DNA from: Schaedlerella glycyrrhizinilytica_A
Lineage (GTDB): Bacteria; Bacillota; Clostridia; Lachnospirales; Lachnospiraceae
NCBI RefSeq assembly: GCF_042852765.1
Contig: NZ_AP031414.1
Strand: one strand, 5' to 3'
DNA: 64,000 nucleotides
Below are positions 42,136 through 50,819 of this stretch, piece by piece (the first letter of the stretch is position 1; every line of letters starts with the position of its first letter). A program made the position numbers and the translations under genes. The notes under the pieces are model-generated. The model did no database searches. It had not been told where the DNA came from and worked only from the letters and a program-made list of their open reading frames with translations.

Positions 42136-43242
42136 ATGGATTTCTACGAGAAAAATGGAATCATTCCGTATATCAATGCTCATGATACCTATACTGTATA
42201 TGGCGGAAGCAGGATGGCGGAGAATACATTACAGGCGATGAAGGAAGCCGCAGCTTCCTTTGTGGATCTCAAACAAATGCAGATTCAATTAGGAAAGAAG
42301 GCGGCAGAATTAACAGGAAATGAGGCGGCATATTTTACAAATGGAGCGGAAGGTGCGCTGTTGTTATGTGCTAGTATCTGTATTGCGGAAGACAGTGAAT
42401 ATTATTATAGAAAATTACCTGAAATCGCAGGGACAAAAAGAGAATTTATTGTTATGCGGGCACAAAGAAATGCGTACGATGCAGCGTTGGCAGTCAGTGG
42501 TGCAGATATTGTGGAAATCGGTGATGCGGACGAAACACTGGAGATGGAATTGGAAGGTTCCATCAATGAAAAAACAGCGGGAGTGGTCTATTTCGCTTCT
42601 ACATTATATCAAAGGGGTTCACTTCCACTGAAAAATGTAATTGCGATTGCAAAGAAATACAAAGTGCCGGTTATCGTAGATGCTGCGGCGCAGCTTCCAC
42701 CGAAAGAAAATTTGAAAAGATTTACAGAAGCAGGTGCGGATATGGTGATTTTCAGTGGAGGAAAAACCTTATGCGGTCCGCAGGACAGTGGTGTGATCTT
42801 TGGAACGAAACAGTGGATTGAAAGATGTATTCGCTTTGGCGCGCCGGAACATGGAATCTGTCGCGTATCAAAAACGTCCAGAGAGGCGATGGCAGGGTTG
42901 TATACAGCGCTTGAAAACTATGTACTTCAGGATGAAGAAAAAAGAGAATGTGAACTTCGCGAGATTTTGAACAGGATTTCTGAAAAAATAGTAAAAACAG
43001 AACAGGAAATTGTGTTGAAAATTGTGGAACAAGGACCGGTAGGACAAAAATATCCCAGACTATTTTGTTATCTTTCCGAAAAAGATAGTTCTGAAAAAAT
43101 TGTAAGTTTTATGAGAAAAGAAAGAATTTACATAGGAGAAGACAGAATCAACAATGCGGTGTATATCAGCCCTTTAAATTTATATAAAGAAGAGGCAGAT
43201 GTAGTAGCAGATGTGCTTTGCAAAGCACTTGAAGCAGAATGA
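42136..43242 (+). CDS. SelA-like PLP-dependent enzyme (DgaE/EF0838 type)
   Basis: 368 aa, fold-type I aminotransferase-like. PLP lysine Lys210 in FSGGKTLCGPQDSG; VPVIVDAAAQLPP carries the Asp that contacts the pyridine nitrogen. This is the group of D-glucosaminate-6-phosphate ammonia-lyase DgaE and the enterococcal EF0838 type, not selenocysteine synthase. Such enzymes eliminate ammonia from 2-amino-2-deoxy-aldonates to give 2-keto-3-deoxy acids. AAAGGAGG precedes ATG 42136. The EF0837-type amidohydrolase seen with it elsewhere is also in this locus. Confidence 0.85.
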   Translation: MDFYEKNGIIPYINAHDTYTVYGGSRMAENTLQAMKEAAASFVDLKQMQIQLGKKAAELTGNEAAYFTNGAEGALLLCASICIAEDSEYYYRKLPEIAGTKREFIVMRAQRNAYDAALAVSGADIVEIGDADETLEMELEGSINEKTAGVVYFASTLYQRGSLPLKNVIAIAKKYKVPVIVDAAAQLPPKENLKRFTEAGADMVIFSGGKTLCGPQDSGVIFGTKQWIERCIRFGAPEHGICRVSKTSREAMAGLYTALENYVLQDEEKRECELREILNRISEKIVKTEQEIVLKIVEQGPVGQKYPRLFCYLSEKDSSEKIVSFMRKERIYIGEDRINNAVYISPLNLYKEEADVVADVLCKALEAE

Positions 43243-43263
43243 AATATTTTTTTACCCTGGAAA

Positions 43264-43275
43264 GTAAACGTTTAC
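43264..43275. promoter_or_regulatory. Operator 3, GTAAACGTTTAC
   Basis: Identical to operator 1, placed between the SelA-like gene and the epimerase gene, 14 bases before the epimerase start codon. No strong promoter is seen just upstream; it could be a roadblock or cover an internal promoter. A cre site is the alternative. Confidence 0.65.
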
Positions 43276-43288
43276 AAAGAGGTGCGGT

Positions 43289-44551
43289 ATGGAAAAGAGT
43301 TTTTATGAAACACATAAAAATGAAATAAAGAAAATTGGAGAATCGGCAAAGAAACAGTTATTAGAAGACCATATTCCTTTTTGGGAACCAAGGGTTTTGG
43401 ATCGGGAATATGGAGGGTATTTTAACTGTTTTGACAGAGAAGGAAAATTGATAAAAACAGTGAAACCGGGATGGTTTGTTGGACGAGATATGTATAGCTT
43501 TGCATCATTGTATCGATTTATCCAGAAAAAAGAGACGTGGCTTAATATTGCAGAGCAAGGTTATCGTTATACAAAGGGGAGTTTTTATGCAGGTAATGGG
43601 CGGTTTCAAAAATTGCTTACAAGAGAGGGGAAAATTTTAGAAGGAACGACTTCTATTTTTACCGATCATTTCGCGATAAAAGGTTTATATGAATATTTTA
43701 AAGTTGTACCACCCGGGGAAGAAGAGCTTGCAAAGGGGCGGCAGTTGACAGATCAATTATTTCAAAATGTAAAAGATGAACAGATTCTACAAAAAGAGGG
43801 AATCCGGGCAGGATGGCAGAAGCATGCAGTGAATTTTATGACATTATTGGTCGCATTGGAAAGTTTTGATTTATTTGGAAACCGATATGAAGATGTATTA
43901 AGAGAATGTGTTAGAAAATCATTATATGAATTTGCGAATAGTGAACTGCAGGCTCCGCTGGAATATGTGAAGCAAGATGGAAGACCGGAGCTACTCGGAG
44001 AAGGAAGATTGGTAGATGCGGGACATGCGATGGAATCGTTATGGTTTGCAATGGAAGCCGGCAGTTTGTTAGACGAGAAATCATGGAAACAACGTGCAGA
44101 AGAGGTTTTGGATTGGGTGATTGAACGTTGTTATGATGAAAGTTACGGCGGATTTATCCAACATATCGATGTGGATGGAAAAACGCCGGAAGAACAATTT
44201 CTGGTAACGGATTATGAAGGAATACCGGCCGCATGGGATAGTAAAATCTGGTGGGTACAGGCAGAAGGTCTGAATGCGTTATTTATGAGTGCACTGTTGA
44301 ATGAAAATGAAAAACATTTTGCTTACTTTAAGAAATTGTATGAATATACGGAGCTTTATTTCAGAGATAAAAAATATGGGGAATGGTATTCAATTTTAAA
44401 CCGGGATGGAGGTGTCTTATGCGATTGGAAAGGTTTTGAATTAAAAGGTCCATATCATATTACAAGATGCTTAATGAAAATAAATCTTCTTGCAGAAAAG
44501 TATTTGAAATGTAAAGAAACCGAGAACGAAAAGGAGGAAAAATCAATATGA
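43289..44551 (+). CDS. AGE-family epimerase/isomerase
   Basis: 420 aa, (alpha/alpha)6-barrel family of N-acylglucosamine 2-epimerases and mannose isomerases. Typical stretches: FWEPRVLDREYGGYFNCFDREG, FVGRDMYSFASLY, the catalytic-His regions DAGHAMESLWFAMEAG and GIPAAWDSKIWWVQAEGLNAL. It interconverts sugars at C2, for example N-acetylglucosamine/N-acetylmannosamine or glucose/mannose/cellobiose-type substrates. First gene behind operator 3; its stop overlaps the binding-protein start. Confidence 0.87.
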   Translation: MEKSFYETHKNEIKKIGESAKKQLLEDHIPFWEPRVLDREYGGYFNCFDREGKLIKTVKPGWFVGRDMYSFASLYRFIQKKETWLNIAEQGYRYTKGSFYAGNGRFQKLLTREGKILEGTTSIFTDHFAIKGLYEYFKVVPPGEEELAKGRQLTDQLFQNVKDEQILQKEGIRAGWQKHAVNFMTLLVALESFDLFGNRYEDVLRECVRKSLYEFANSELQAPLEYVKQDGRPELLGEGRLVDAGHAMESLWFAMEAGSLLDEKSWKQRAEEVLDWVIERCYDESYGGFIQHIDVDGKTPEEQFLVTDYEGIPAAWDSKIWWVQAEGLNALFMSALLNENEKHFAYFKKLYEYTELYFRDKKYGEWYSILNRDGGVLCDWKGFELKGPYHITRCLMKINLLAEKYLKCKETENEKEEKSI

Positions 44552-45804
44552 AAAAAAGAGTCGTAAAAAGATGGATGGCGGTAATGCTCGGAGCAACAAT
44601 GATCGTATCTATGGCAGCAGGATGTGGAAAGGGCGAATCATCTACGGAAGAGAAGGATGGTGTGAAAACAATTGAATGGTGGACACCAAACTGGGATGAA
44701 GTAGAGAGTAAAGAGATGGCAGCGGAATTTGAAAAAGAACATCCGGATATAAAAGTAGATATTGTAGTAACAGATTGGGATACTTATAAAAGTAAGATCA
44801 CAACAGCGATCAGTACAGATAATGCACCGGAAGTATGTACAATGCTTTTAACAGACGTTGCGCCGTTTGCAAGTAAAGGTTTGTTAGAACCAATGGACGA
44901 ATTAGGAAAAACGGCAGGAATTGATTTTGCAGATATTGTAGAACCGGCATTGGATACTACATCTGTGGACGGAAAAGCATATGGAGTTCCTTTCCGCTAT
45001 GATGGTTCTGGAATTTACTACAATACAGATATGCTGAAAGCAGCAGGGTATGAGACATTCCCGGAGACATGGGATGAAATGGTAGAAATGAGTAAGAAAC
45101 TTTCTGTGGATGGCAAATATGGTTTTGCATGGCCGTTAGGAAATCAGGCAAATGCGGCGACTCGTCTGGTACAGCAGATGTACACATACGGCGGAGACGT
45201 ATTGGATGAAGACGGAAAATGTATGCTGAATAGTCAAGAAGCAAAAGCTGCGCTTAAAAATATTGTAGATTCAATTCAGGAAGGTTATGCTTCACCGGGA
45301 AGCTCTGAATTTGATAATACAACAATGAGAGAATCTTTCGGACAGGGAAATCTTGCATTCATGCTGACAGGTCCGTTTGATGTAGAGACATTGAAGACAG
45401 ATTATCCGGAACTTAATTTTGCAACAGCTGTTATTCCGGGTGTTGACGGAATGGGAACAACAACAGCAAATGGTTGGTGTGTAGCATTGGCATCTAAGAG
45501 CGAAAATAAAGAAGCAGCAGCTGAATTTATGGCATATATCACAACACCGGAAAATCAGGCAAGACTGACAGATTCTTTCCCGGCAAGCAAAACAGCAATG
45601 GAATATGAACAGTTTGCAACAGAAGAATTGAAGCCGTTTATGGATCAGTTGGACAATTCAAAAGCAGAGCCGGCATACGAAAGATGGTCAGAGATGGAGC
45701 CGATCATTTTCCAGTATATGCAAAATGCAGTGGCCGGAACAATGTCAGTAGATGAAGCTTGTGAAGCAATGGCAAAAGATATTGACGCATTACTTGCAAA
45801 TTAA
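44548..45804 (+). CDS. Sugar ABC transporter substrate-binding lipoprotein
   Basis: 418 aa. Signal peptide with lipobox SMAAGCGKG (Cys near 26), then a cluster-B/MalE-like carbohydrate-binding protein (IEWWTPNWDEVESKEMAAEFEKEHPDIKVDIVVTDWDTYKSKI..., FGQGNLAFMLTGPFDVETL). Delivers a sugar to the two permeases downstream. Overlaps the epimerase gene by 4 bases. Substrate unknown. Confidence 0.93.
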   Translation: MKKRVVKRWMAVMLGATMIVSMAAGCGKGESSTEEKDGVKTIEWWTPNWDEVESKEMAAEFEKEHPDIKVDIVVTDWDTYKSKITTAISTDNAPEVCTMLLTDVAPFASKGLLEPMDELGKTAGIDFADIVEPALDTTSVDGKAYGVPFRYDGSGIYYNTDMLKAAGYETFPETWDEMVEMSKKLSVDGKYGFAWPLGNQANAATRLVQQMYTYGGDVLDEDGKCMLNSQEAKAALKNIVDSIQEGYASPGSSEFDNTTMRESFGQGNLAFMLTGPFDVETLKTDYPELNFATAVIPGVDGMGTTTANGWCVALASKSENKEAAAEFMAYITTPENQARLTDSFPASKTAMEYEQFATEELKPFMDQLDNSKAEPAYERWSEMEPIIFQYMQNAVAGTMSVDEACEAMAKDIDALLAN

Positions 45805-45847
45805 ATGAAGGGGAGGGAATTCCCTCCCTTAAGAGGCGGAGGTAAAG

Positions 45848-46720
45848 ATGAAAAAATTTTATTTGACAAGAGATGAAAAGAAGGCGATTCCTTTTATACT
45901 TCCGGGAGTTGCTGTAACAGCATTACTTATCATATATCCATTATTTTATATCATATCCATGAGTTTTAGTGAGAATGCGATTGGACAGAGCGGTTTTGCA
46001 GGTTTAACAAATTATCTCCGCCTGTTTAAAAATCCAATGTTTACATCTTCGATATGGAATACGTTGGTGTGGACATTGGGAACAGTGATACCGGCATTTC
46101 TGATTGGATTTATACTTGCACTTTTGATCAATCGAAGAGGAATGCGGATAAAAGGTGTATTTCGCAGTCTCATATTTGTTGCATGGATCATCCCGGGAGT
46201 TGTAAAAGCGACGGCATGGAAATGGTTGTTTACCACAGATGGAGGAATGATCAATCATTTATTGATGAGTATCGGAGTAATTGAAAAAGAGATTGCCTGG
46301 CTGTCTAGTCCTCAATATGCAATGTTGTCAGTGATCATTGTCCAGGTATGGGCATGTGCGCCATATGTTATGCTTATGATGACAGCGGGGTTGCAGCAAT
46401 TACCGAGAGATCTGTATGAGAGTGCAGAATTGGATGGAGCCGGTTGGTTTAAAAAATTATGGTATATTACATTACCGATGTTAAAAGATGTAAGTTTTAT
46501 TTGTATTTTAATGTTGCTGGTATGGGCAATTAATGAATTTTCGCTGATATTCATTATGACATCAGGAGGACAGAATACAACAACGCTTTCGATCTTGGTA
46601 TACAATCAGTTCCAGGTTCTCAATATTAATTCAGCTTCAGCAAGTGCTGTAATGCAGTTATTGATCACAATGATTTTTGCAGCATTGTATGTGAAATTTG
46701 TCATTAAGGAGGAGAACTGA
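45848..46720 (+). CDS. Sugar ABC transporter permease (MalF type)
   Basis: 290 aa, six predicted membrane segments; N-terminal FILPGVAVTALLIIYPLFYIISMSF. The EAA coupling motif DLYESAELDGAGWFKKLWYITLPML contacts the ATPase. Forms a heterodimer with the next gene product; the genes overlap by one base (TGATG). Confidence 0.93.
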   Translation: MKKFYLTRDEKKAIPFILPGVAVTALLIIYPLFYIISMSFSENAIGQSGFAGLTNYLRLFKNPMFTSSIWNTLVWTLGTVIPAFLIGFILALLINRRGMRIKGVFRSLIFVAWIIPGVVKATAWKWLFTTDGGMINHLLMSIGVIEKEIAWLSSPQYAMLSVIIVQVWACAPYVMLMMTAGLQQLPRDLYESAELDGAGWFKKLWYITLPMLKDVSFICILMLLVWAINEFSLIFIMTSGGQNTTTLSILVYNQFQVLNINSASASAVMQLLITMIFAALYVKFVIKEEN

Positions 46721-47571
46721 TGGATACGAAAAAAAAGAAAAAATGGCTGGAGCATACGGGAACTGTTTTGACATATATTATTTTAGGATTCGCAGTGATC
46801 GCAGCATTATTTCCGCTTGCATGGGTGGCAAGTACTTCTTTCAAACCCGGAAATGAGGTGTTTTCAAATCCACCGTATTGGATTCCGAAGATGCCGACAT
46901 TAAGCAATTATCTGCTAGTACTTACGGAAAGTTCGATTCCAAGAGCATTTTTGAATAGTACGATTGTTGGTGGGATCTCTACTGTTATTGCACTTCTTTT
47001 AGGTGGCAGCGCCGGATATGCGTTTGCACGATTCAAATTCAGAGGAAGCAAAGGACTCTCTCTTTTTATGCTGATCAGCCAGATGCTTCCGCTAACAGTT
47101 TTGATGATCCCGATGTACTATATGGAAAATGCAGTGGGACTGGTAGATACAAAATTAGGGCTTGCGATCGCGCATCTGGCAATCAGTATGCCGTTGGTCA
47201 CATGGATGGCAAAAGGATACTTTAAGGGAATCCCGAAAGAAGTAGAAGAAGCAGCGGTGATGGATGGATGTTCGACGACGCAGATGCTTTCTAAAATCGT
47301 GATCCCTCTTTTAAAGCCGGCATTGGCGGCAACCGGAATCTATGCATTTATTTCATCATGGAATGAATTTGCAATAGCAAATGTACTTACAAGAAGTGAA
47401 TCCAGCCGGACAGTTCCGTTGGCGCTGAGTGAATTTGCCTCTTTTTACAGGGTAGATTGGGGACAGACAATGGCGGCTGCAATGTTGATCACAATTCCGA
47501 TCATTATTGTATTTATGCTTGTACAAAAACAGTTTGTAGAAGGATTGGCGAGCGGTGCGGTAAAAGGTTAA
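46720..47571 (+). CDS. Sugar ABC transporter permease (MalG type)
   Basis: 283 aa, about six membrane segments with a Lys-rich N-terminus (MDTKKKKKW). EAA motif IPKEVEEAAVMDGCSTTQMLSKIVIPLLKP. Second half of the importer's channel. No ATPase gene follows, so a shared MsmK-type ATPase encoded elsewhere is inferred. Confidence 0.93.
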   Translation: MDTKKKKKWLEHTGTVLTYIILGFAVIAALFPLAWVASTSFKPGNEVFSNPPYWIPKMPTLSNYLLVLTESSIPRAFLNSTIVGGISTVIALLLGGSAGYAFARFKFRGSKGLSLFMLISQMLPLTVLMIPMYYMENAVGLVDTKLGLAIAHLAISMPLVTWMAKGYFKGIPKEVEEAAVMDGCSTTQMLSKIVIPLLKPALAATGIYAFISSWNEFAIANVLTRSESSRTVPLALSEFASFYRVDWGQTMAAAMLITIPIIIVFMLVQKQFVEGLASGAVKG

Positions 47572-47606
47572 ATAAAAATATGAAAATATAAAAGGAGAAA
47601 TAACAA

Positions 47607-48074
47607 ATGAGTGAGACAGGAAAAAGATTAGAAAATTTAGGAATTACGCTTCCGGTTAGAAACAGAAAGGGACAAGGTGTTGTAGATGCATGTATAAAAG
47701 GAGATCTTCTCTTTTTATCCGCACATTTTCCGGTAGATGCAGAGGGGAAACCTGTTTATCAGGGAAAGGTTGGCGCGGAAATAGATAAAGACACCGCGTA
47801 TGAAGCAGCCAGACTTTGCGGATTGAATATGATCGCAACGATTAAAGATTATATCGGTGAATTGGATCGGGTAGATTATTTTGTAAAAGCGCTTGGATTA
47901 ATCAATAGTGCGGGAGATTTTTGCGAACAGCCGTATGTTATGAATGGATTTTCAGATCTTATGGTAGAAGTTTTTGGAAGAAGAGGTCAGCATGCACGTT
48001 CTGCAATGGGAGCATATGCATTATGGGAAAATGTTCCTGTCACAGTTGAGGCGATAGTAAAAATACGAAAATAG
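47607..48074 (+). CDS. RidA-family protein, first of a tandem pair
   Basis: 155 aa, longer than typical RidA (about 125-130). RidA-fold motifs: GDLLFLSAHFPVDAEGKP, VGAEIDKDTAYEAARLCGLNMIATIKDYIGEL and the arginine region RGQHARSAMGAYALWENVPVTVEAIV, where the Arg equals the imine-binding residue of RidA. Family members hydrolyse enamine/imine products of PLP enzymes, and the SelA-like PLP enzyme in this locus would make such a product. Confidence 0.85.
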   Translation: MSETGKRLENLGITLPVRNRKGQGVVDACIKGDLLFLSAHFPVDAEGKPVYQGKVGAEIDKDTAYEAARLCGLNMIATIKDYIGELDRVDYFVKALGLINSAGDFCEQPYVMNGFSDLMVEVFGRRGQHARSAMGAYALWENVPVTVEAIVKIRK

Positions 48075-48089
48075 CAGGAGGGATCATGA

Positions 48090-48560
48090 ATGGACAGTAT
48101 TAATAGAATCATCGAAAATGGGCAGGAAAAAGAACCGGTATATAAAAAGAAAAGAGGAATTGTCCTTTTAAGACAAACAGATGATCTGATTTTTGTTTCA
48201 GGACATGGACCTGAAGACCAAATTACTGGAAAAGCGCTTTTTTCAGGAAGAGTCGGGGAAGATTTAACACCGGAAGAAGGATATGCGGCTGCAAGAGAGT
48301 GTGCGATCATCATACTGGGAGCGTTGAAAGATACTCTTGGAAGTTTGGATAAAGTGAAACGGATCGTGAAAGCATTCGGATTGGTGAATTGTGGAGAAGG
48401 TTTCACTGATGTTGAAAAAGTATTTGATGGTTTTTCAGATACGATTGCAGATGTACTTGAAGAGCGAGGGTATCATACAAGAACTGTGATGGGAACGAGG
48501 AATCTTCCAAATCATAATATTCCGGTTGAAATAGAAGTAATTGTGGAAGTAGAAAGCTGA
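48090..48560 (+). CDS. RidA-family protein, second of a tandem pair
   Basis: 156 aa; same fold as the preceding gene (VSGHGPEDQITGKALFSGRVGEDLTPEEGYAAARECAIIILGALKDTLGSL..., ERGYHTRTVMGTRNLPNHNIPVEIEVIV). Arginine retained in HTRTVMG. The two proteins are related but clearly diverged, so an old duplication; a heteromeric trimer is possible. GGAGGG lies 7-8 bases before ATG 48090. Confidence 0.83.
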   Translation: MDSINRIIENGQEKEPVYKKKRGIVLLRQTDDLIFVSGHGPEDQITGKALFSGRVGEDLTPEEGYAAARECAIIILGALKDTLGSLDKVKRIVKAFGLVNCGEGFTDVEKVFDGFSDTIADVLEERGYHTRTVMGTRNLPNHNIPVEIEVIVEVES

Positions 48561-48566
48561 TTTAGG

Positions 48567-49571
48567 ATGACTGAAAAATATTTTGTGGCAGCAGGATATG
48601 GAGATACGGGGCAGAGTTCCAATCTTATCGTATTGAAAATAGCTGACAACGGAAAGATACAGATAAAACAAGAGTTTTATTATGACGGCGGTCCTTCTTA
48701 TCTGGTTGAAAAAGTTATATCTGACCATAGAAGCTGTATTTATGCTGCCTTTGAGAAAACGAATGAAATTGTGAAATTTGTATGGAAAAACGGTACATTG
48801 ACTGAAGAAAAGAGATTTCAGGCACCGGGAGAAGGACTTTGTCATTTATGTTTATCGGAAGACCGTACTATGCTCTATGGAAGCTGCTATATGAGTGGAG
48901 ACTATTTTGCTGTGGATACAGAGTTGACACAATGTATTTGGATTAAGAAAGGACAGAAAGATTCGCATGCACATTGTATTTACAAGGGAAAAGAAAACCG
49001 GATTTATCTGGTGGACTTAGGTTTATCCAGTGTGTGTAGATATCAGCAGAAGAAAAAGTCTTTGGGAGAATGTGATTTAAATTTTCCAATCCACGCAGGA
49101 GAAGGACCACGGCAGATATTACTGTGGAATTTGGAAAAGAATGCAGTTGTTATTAATGAAAGTTCAGGTACACTTTCTTTTTGGCAGATAAAACAGCAGG
49201 GGACTGAACAGCAGGCGCAGCGGATATGTACGCGGAATACAACGAAGTATATAGGAAATAACGCGCCGGGAGATGCGGTCATCTGGAACGAGAAGATTTT
49301 ATTTGTAGGAAACAGAGGCGCAGAAACAGTTTCGGCCTTTTCGCTGGAAAGATTTGGGGAAAAAATCGGTGAATGGGATTGCGGAGGAAAATTTCCTCGC
49401 GGACTTTTTGTTTCAGATGAAGGAGTCGCTTTGACATGCTGTCAAAAGAGTGGAAAACTTGTCAGTTGTCGATGGGATGAGGAGAAGGCGCAGCTAAATA
49501 TCTGTGATTCCCTTAACCTACCGGGTGCAGCCAATGTGATTGAAATAACAGCAGAAGAGGAATGGCTATGA
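48567..49571 (+). CDS. Beta-propeller lactonase-family protein
   Basis: 334 aa, seven-blade propeller pattern with repeated VTxxx-like strands; the end GGKFPRGLFVSDEGVALTCCQKSGKLVSCRWDEEKAQL is like the 6-phosphogluconolactonase (COG2706, YbhE-type) family: ...FPRGLFIDP...VANQDSDNVVVF. Predicted to open an aldonolactone made by the locus dehydrogenase. Weak ribosome binding site; overlaps the next gene. Confidence 0.75.
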   Translation: MTEKYFVAAGYGDTGQSSNLIVLKIADNGKIQIKQEFYYDGGPSYLVEKVISDHRSCIYAAFEKTNEIVKFVWKNGTLTEEKRFQAPGEGLCHLCLSEDRTMLYGSCYMSGDYFAVDTELTQCIWIKKGQKDSHAHCIYKGKENRIYLVDLGLSSVCRYQQKKKSLGECDLNFPIHAGEGPRQILLWNLEKNAVVINESSGTLSFWQIKQQGTEQQAQRICTRNTTKYIGNNAPGDAVIWNEKILFVGNRGAETVSAFSLERFGEKIGEWDCGGKFPRGLFVSDEGVALTCCQKSGKLVSCRWDEEKAQLNICDSLNLPGAANVIEITAEEEWL

Positions 49572-50785
49572 AAGATTATATTTTGAAAAACGGGAAGGTA
49601 TATAATTCTCAAAGTCGGTGTTTTGAAGAAAAGAATATTGTAGTGTCAGAAGGAAAGATTACTGCAATGGAGGCAGGGATTGAAAAGGAAGGCATTACGG
49701 AAATCAATCTGGAAGGAATGATCCTCTCCCCGGGATTGATCGATATGCATACGCACATATATCCATTATGCGGATCATCGGAAGATACACTTCCGATGAT
49801 CGACGGAGAAGCACACATGTTTCAAAACGGCGTGACAACCGCAGTAGATGCGGGAAGTTGCGGATGTAAAGATTTTTTTGATTTTAAAGATCGCTTTATA
49901 GACAAATCAAAATTGCGGATTTTGGCATTTATCAATATTGCCCATGGCGGAATGGTCAGTCTGGCTTCTGAATTGGAACCGCGGAATTTTTATGTAGAAA
50001 CAGCGGCTGCGATCGCAAGAGAAATCAAGGAAGTTGTAGGTGTGAAAACAGCACATTATCATGTGGGAAAACCGTTTGATGAGGAGCATCCGGCATGGGC
50101 TTCTGTGGATGCGGCAGTGAGGGCAGGAGAACTGGCAGGAAAACCGGTTATGGCTGATGTCCAGCCGTATTTGCCGGGACGTTCCTATGAGGAACTGATC
50201 CTTCAAAGACTCAGACCTGGGGACATTCATACGCATGTATATGCGCAGCAATTTCATATTTTGAATGAAAAGAATGAAATTCAAGAGTTTATGTTGGAAG
50301 CAAGAAAAAGAGGAACTCTTTTTGATCTGGGACACGGTGCGGGAAGTTTTTGGTTTAGGAATGCAATACCGGCATATGAACAAGGTTTTTATCCGGATAC
50401 ACTTTCCACAGATTTATATCTGCACAATGTAAATGGTCCGGCATATGGTTTGTTGAATGTTATGTCAAAATATTTGAATATCGGAATGCCGTTAGAAGAA
50501 GTACTGTACAGAACGACAGCACGTCCGGCAGAGATTATCGGACATCCGGAGCTCGGAAAATTAGAAGTGGGAATGGATGCAGATATATCTGTTCTGAGAG
50601 TAACAGAGGGTAATTTTGGATTTGCAGATAGCGGAAATGCACGAATGCAGGGAAAACAGATATTAGAATGTATGCTTACGATACGTGCAGGTGAATTTGT
50701 ATATAACCCAATGGCATATGGAATGCCGGATTGGAAGAATGCTCCGGAATCTTACCGAATTGCTCCGGGAGTGATTGAATTATAA
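49568..50785 (+). CDS. Amidohydrolase/deacetylase-family metallohydrolase (EF0837 type)
   Basis: 405 aa from ATG 49568 (GAGGA upstream; ATG 49562 possible). Metal motifs: DMHTHIYP (HxH), GVKTAHYHVG with the likely carboxylated Lys, DIHTHVYAQ, GHGAGSFWFRNA and the Asp in LSTDLYLHN. The C-terminal GKLEVGMDADISVL is the amidohydrolase tail. Its family is often beside SelA-like PLP genes and annotated as amidohydrolase; N-deacylation of a sugar-acid amide is plausible but not shown. Confidence 0.82.
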   Translation: MKDYILKNGKVYNSQSRCFEEKNIVVSEGKITAMEAGIEKEGITEINLEGMILSPGLIDMHTHIYPLCGSSEDTLPMIDGEAHMFQNGVTTAVDAGSCGCKDFFDFKDRFIDKSKLRILAFINIAHGGMVSLASELEPRNFYVETAAAIAREIKEVVGVKTAHYHVGKPFDEEHPAWASVDAAVRAGELAGKPVMADVQPYLPGRSYEELILQRLRPGDIHTHVYAQQFHILNEKNEIQEFMLEARKRGTLFDLGHGAGSFWFRNAIPAYEQGFYPDTLSTDLYLHNVNGPAYGLLNVMSKYLNIGMPLEEVLYRTTARPAEIIGHPELGKLEVGMDADISVLRVTEGNFGFADSGNARMQGKQILECMLTIRAGEFVYNPMAYGMPDWKNAPESYRIAPGVIEL

Positions 50786-50819
50786 AAGAGATTGTCAGAT
50801 TGGCAAGGAGGAACGGAAT

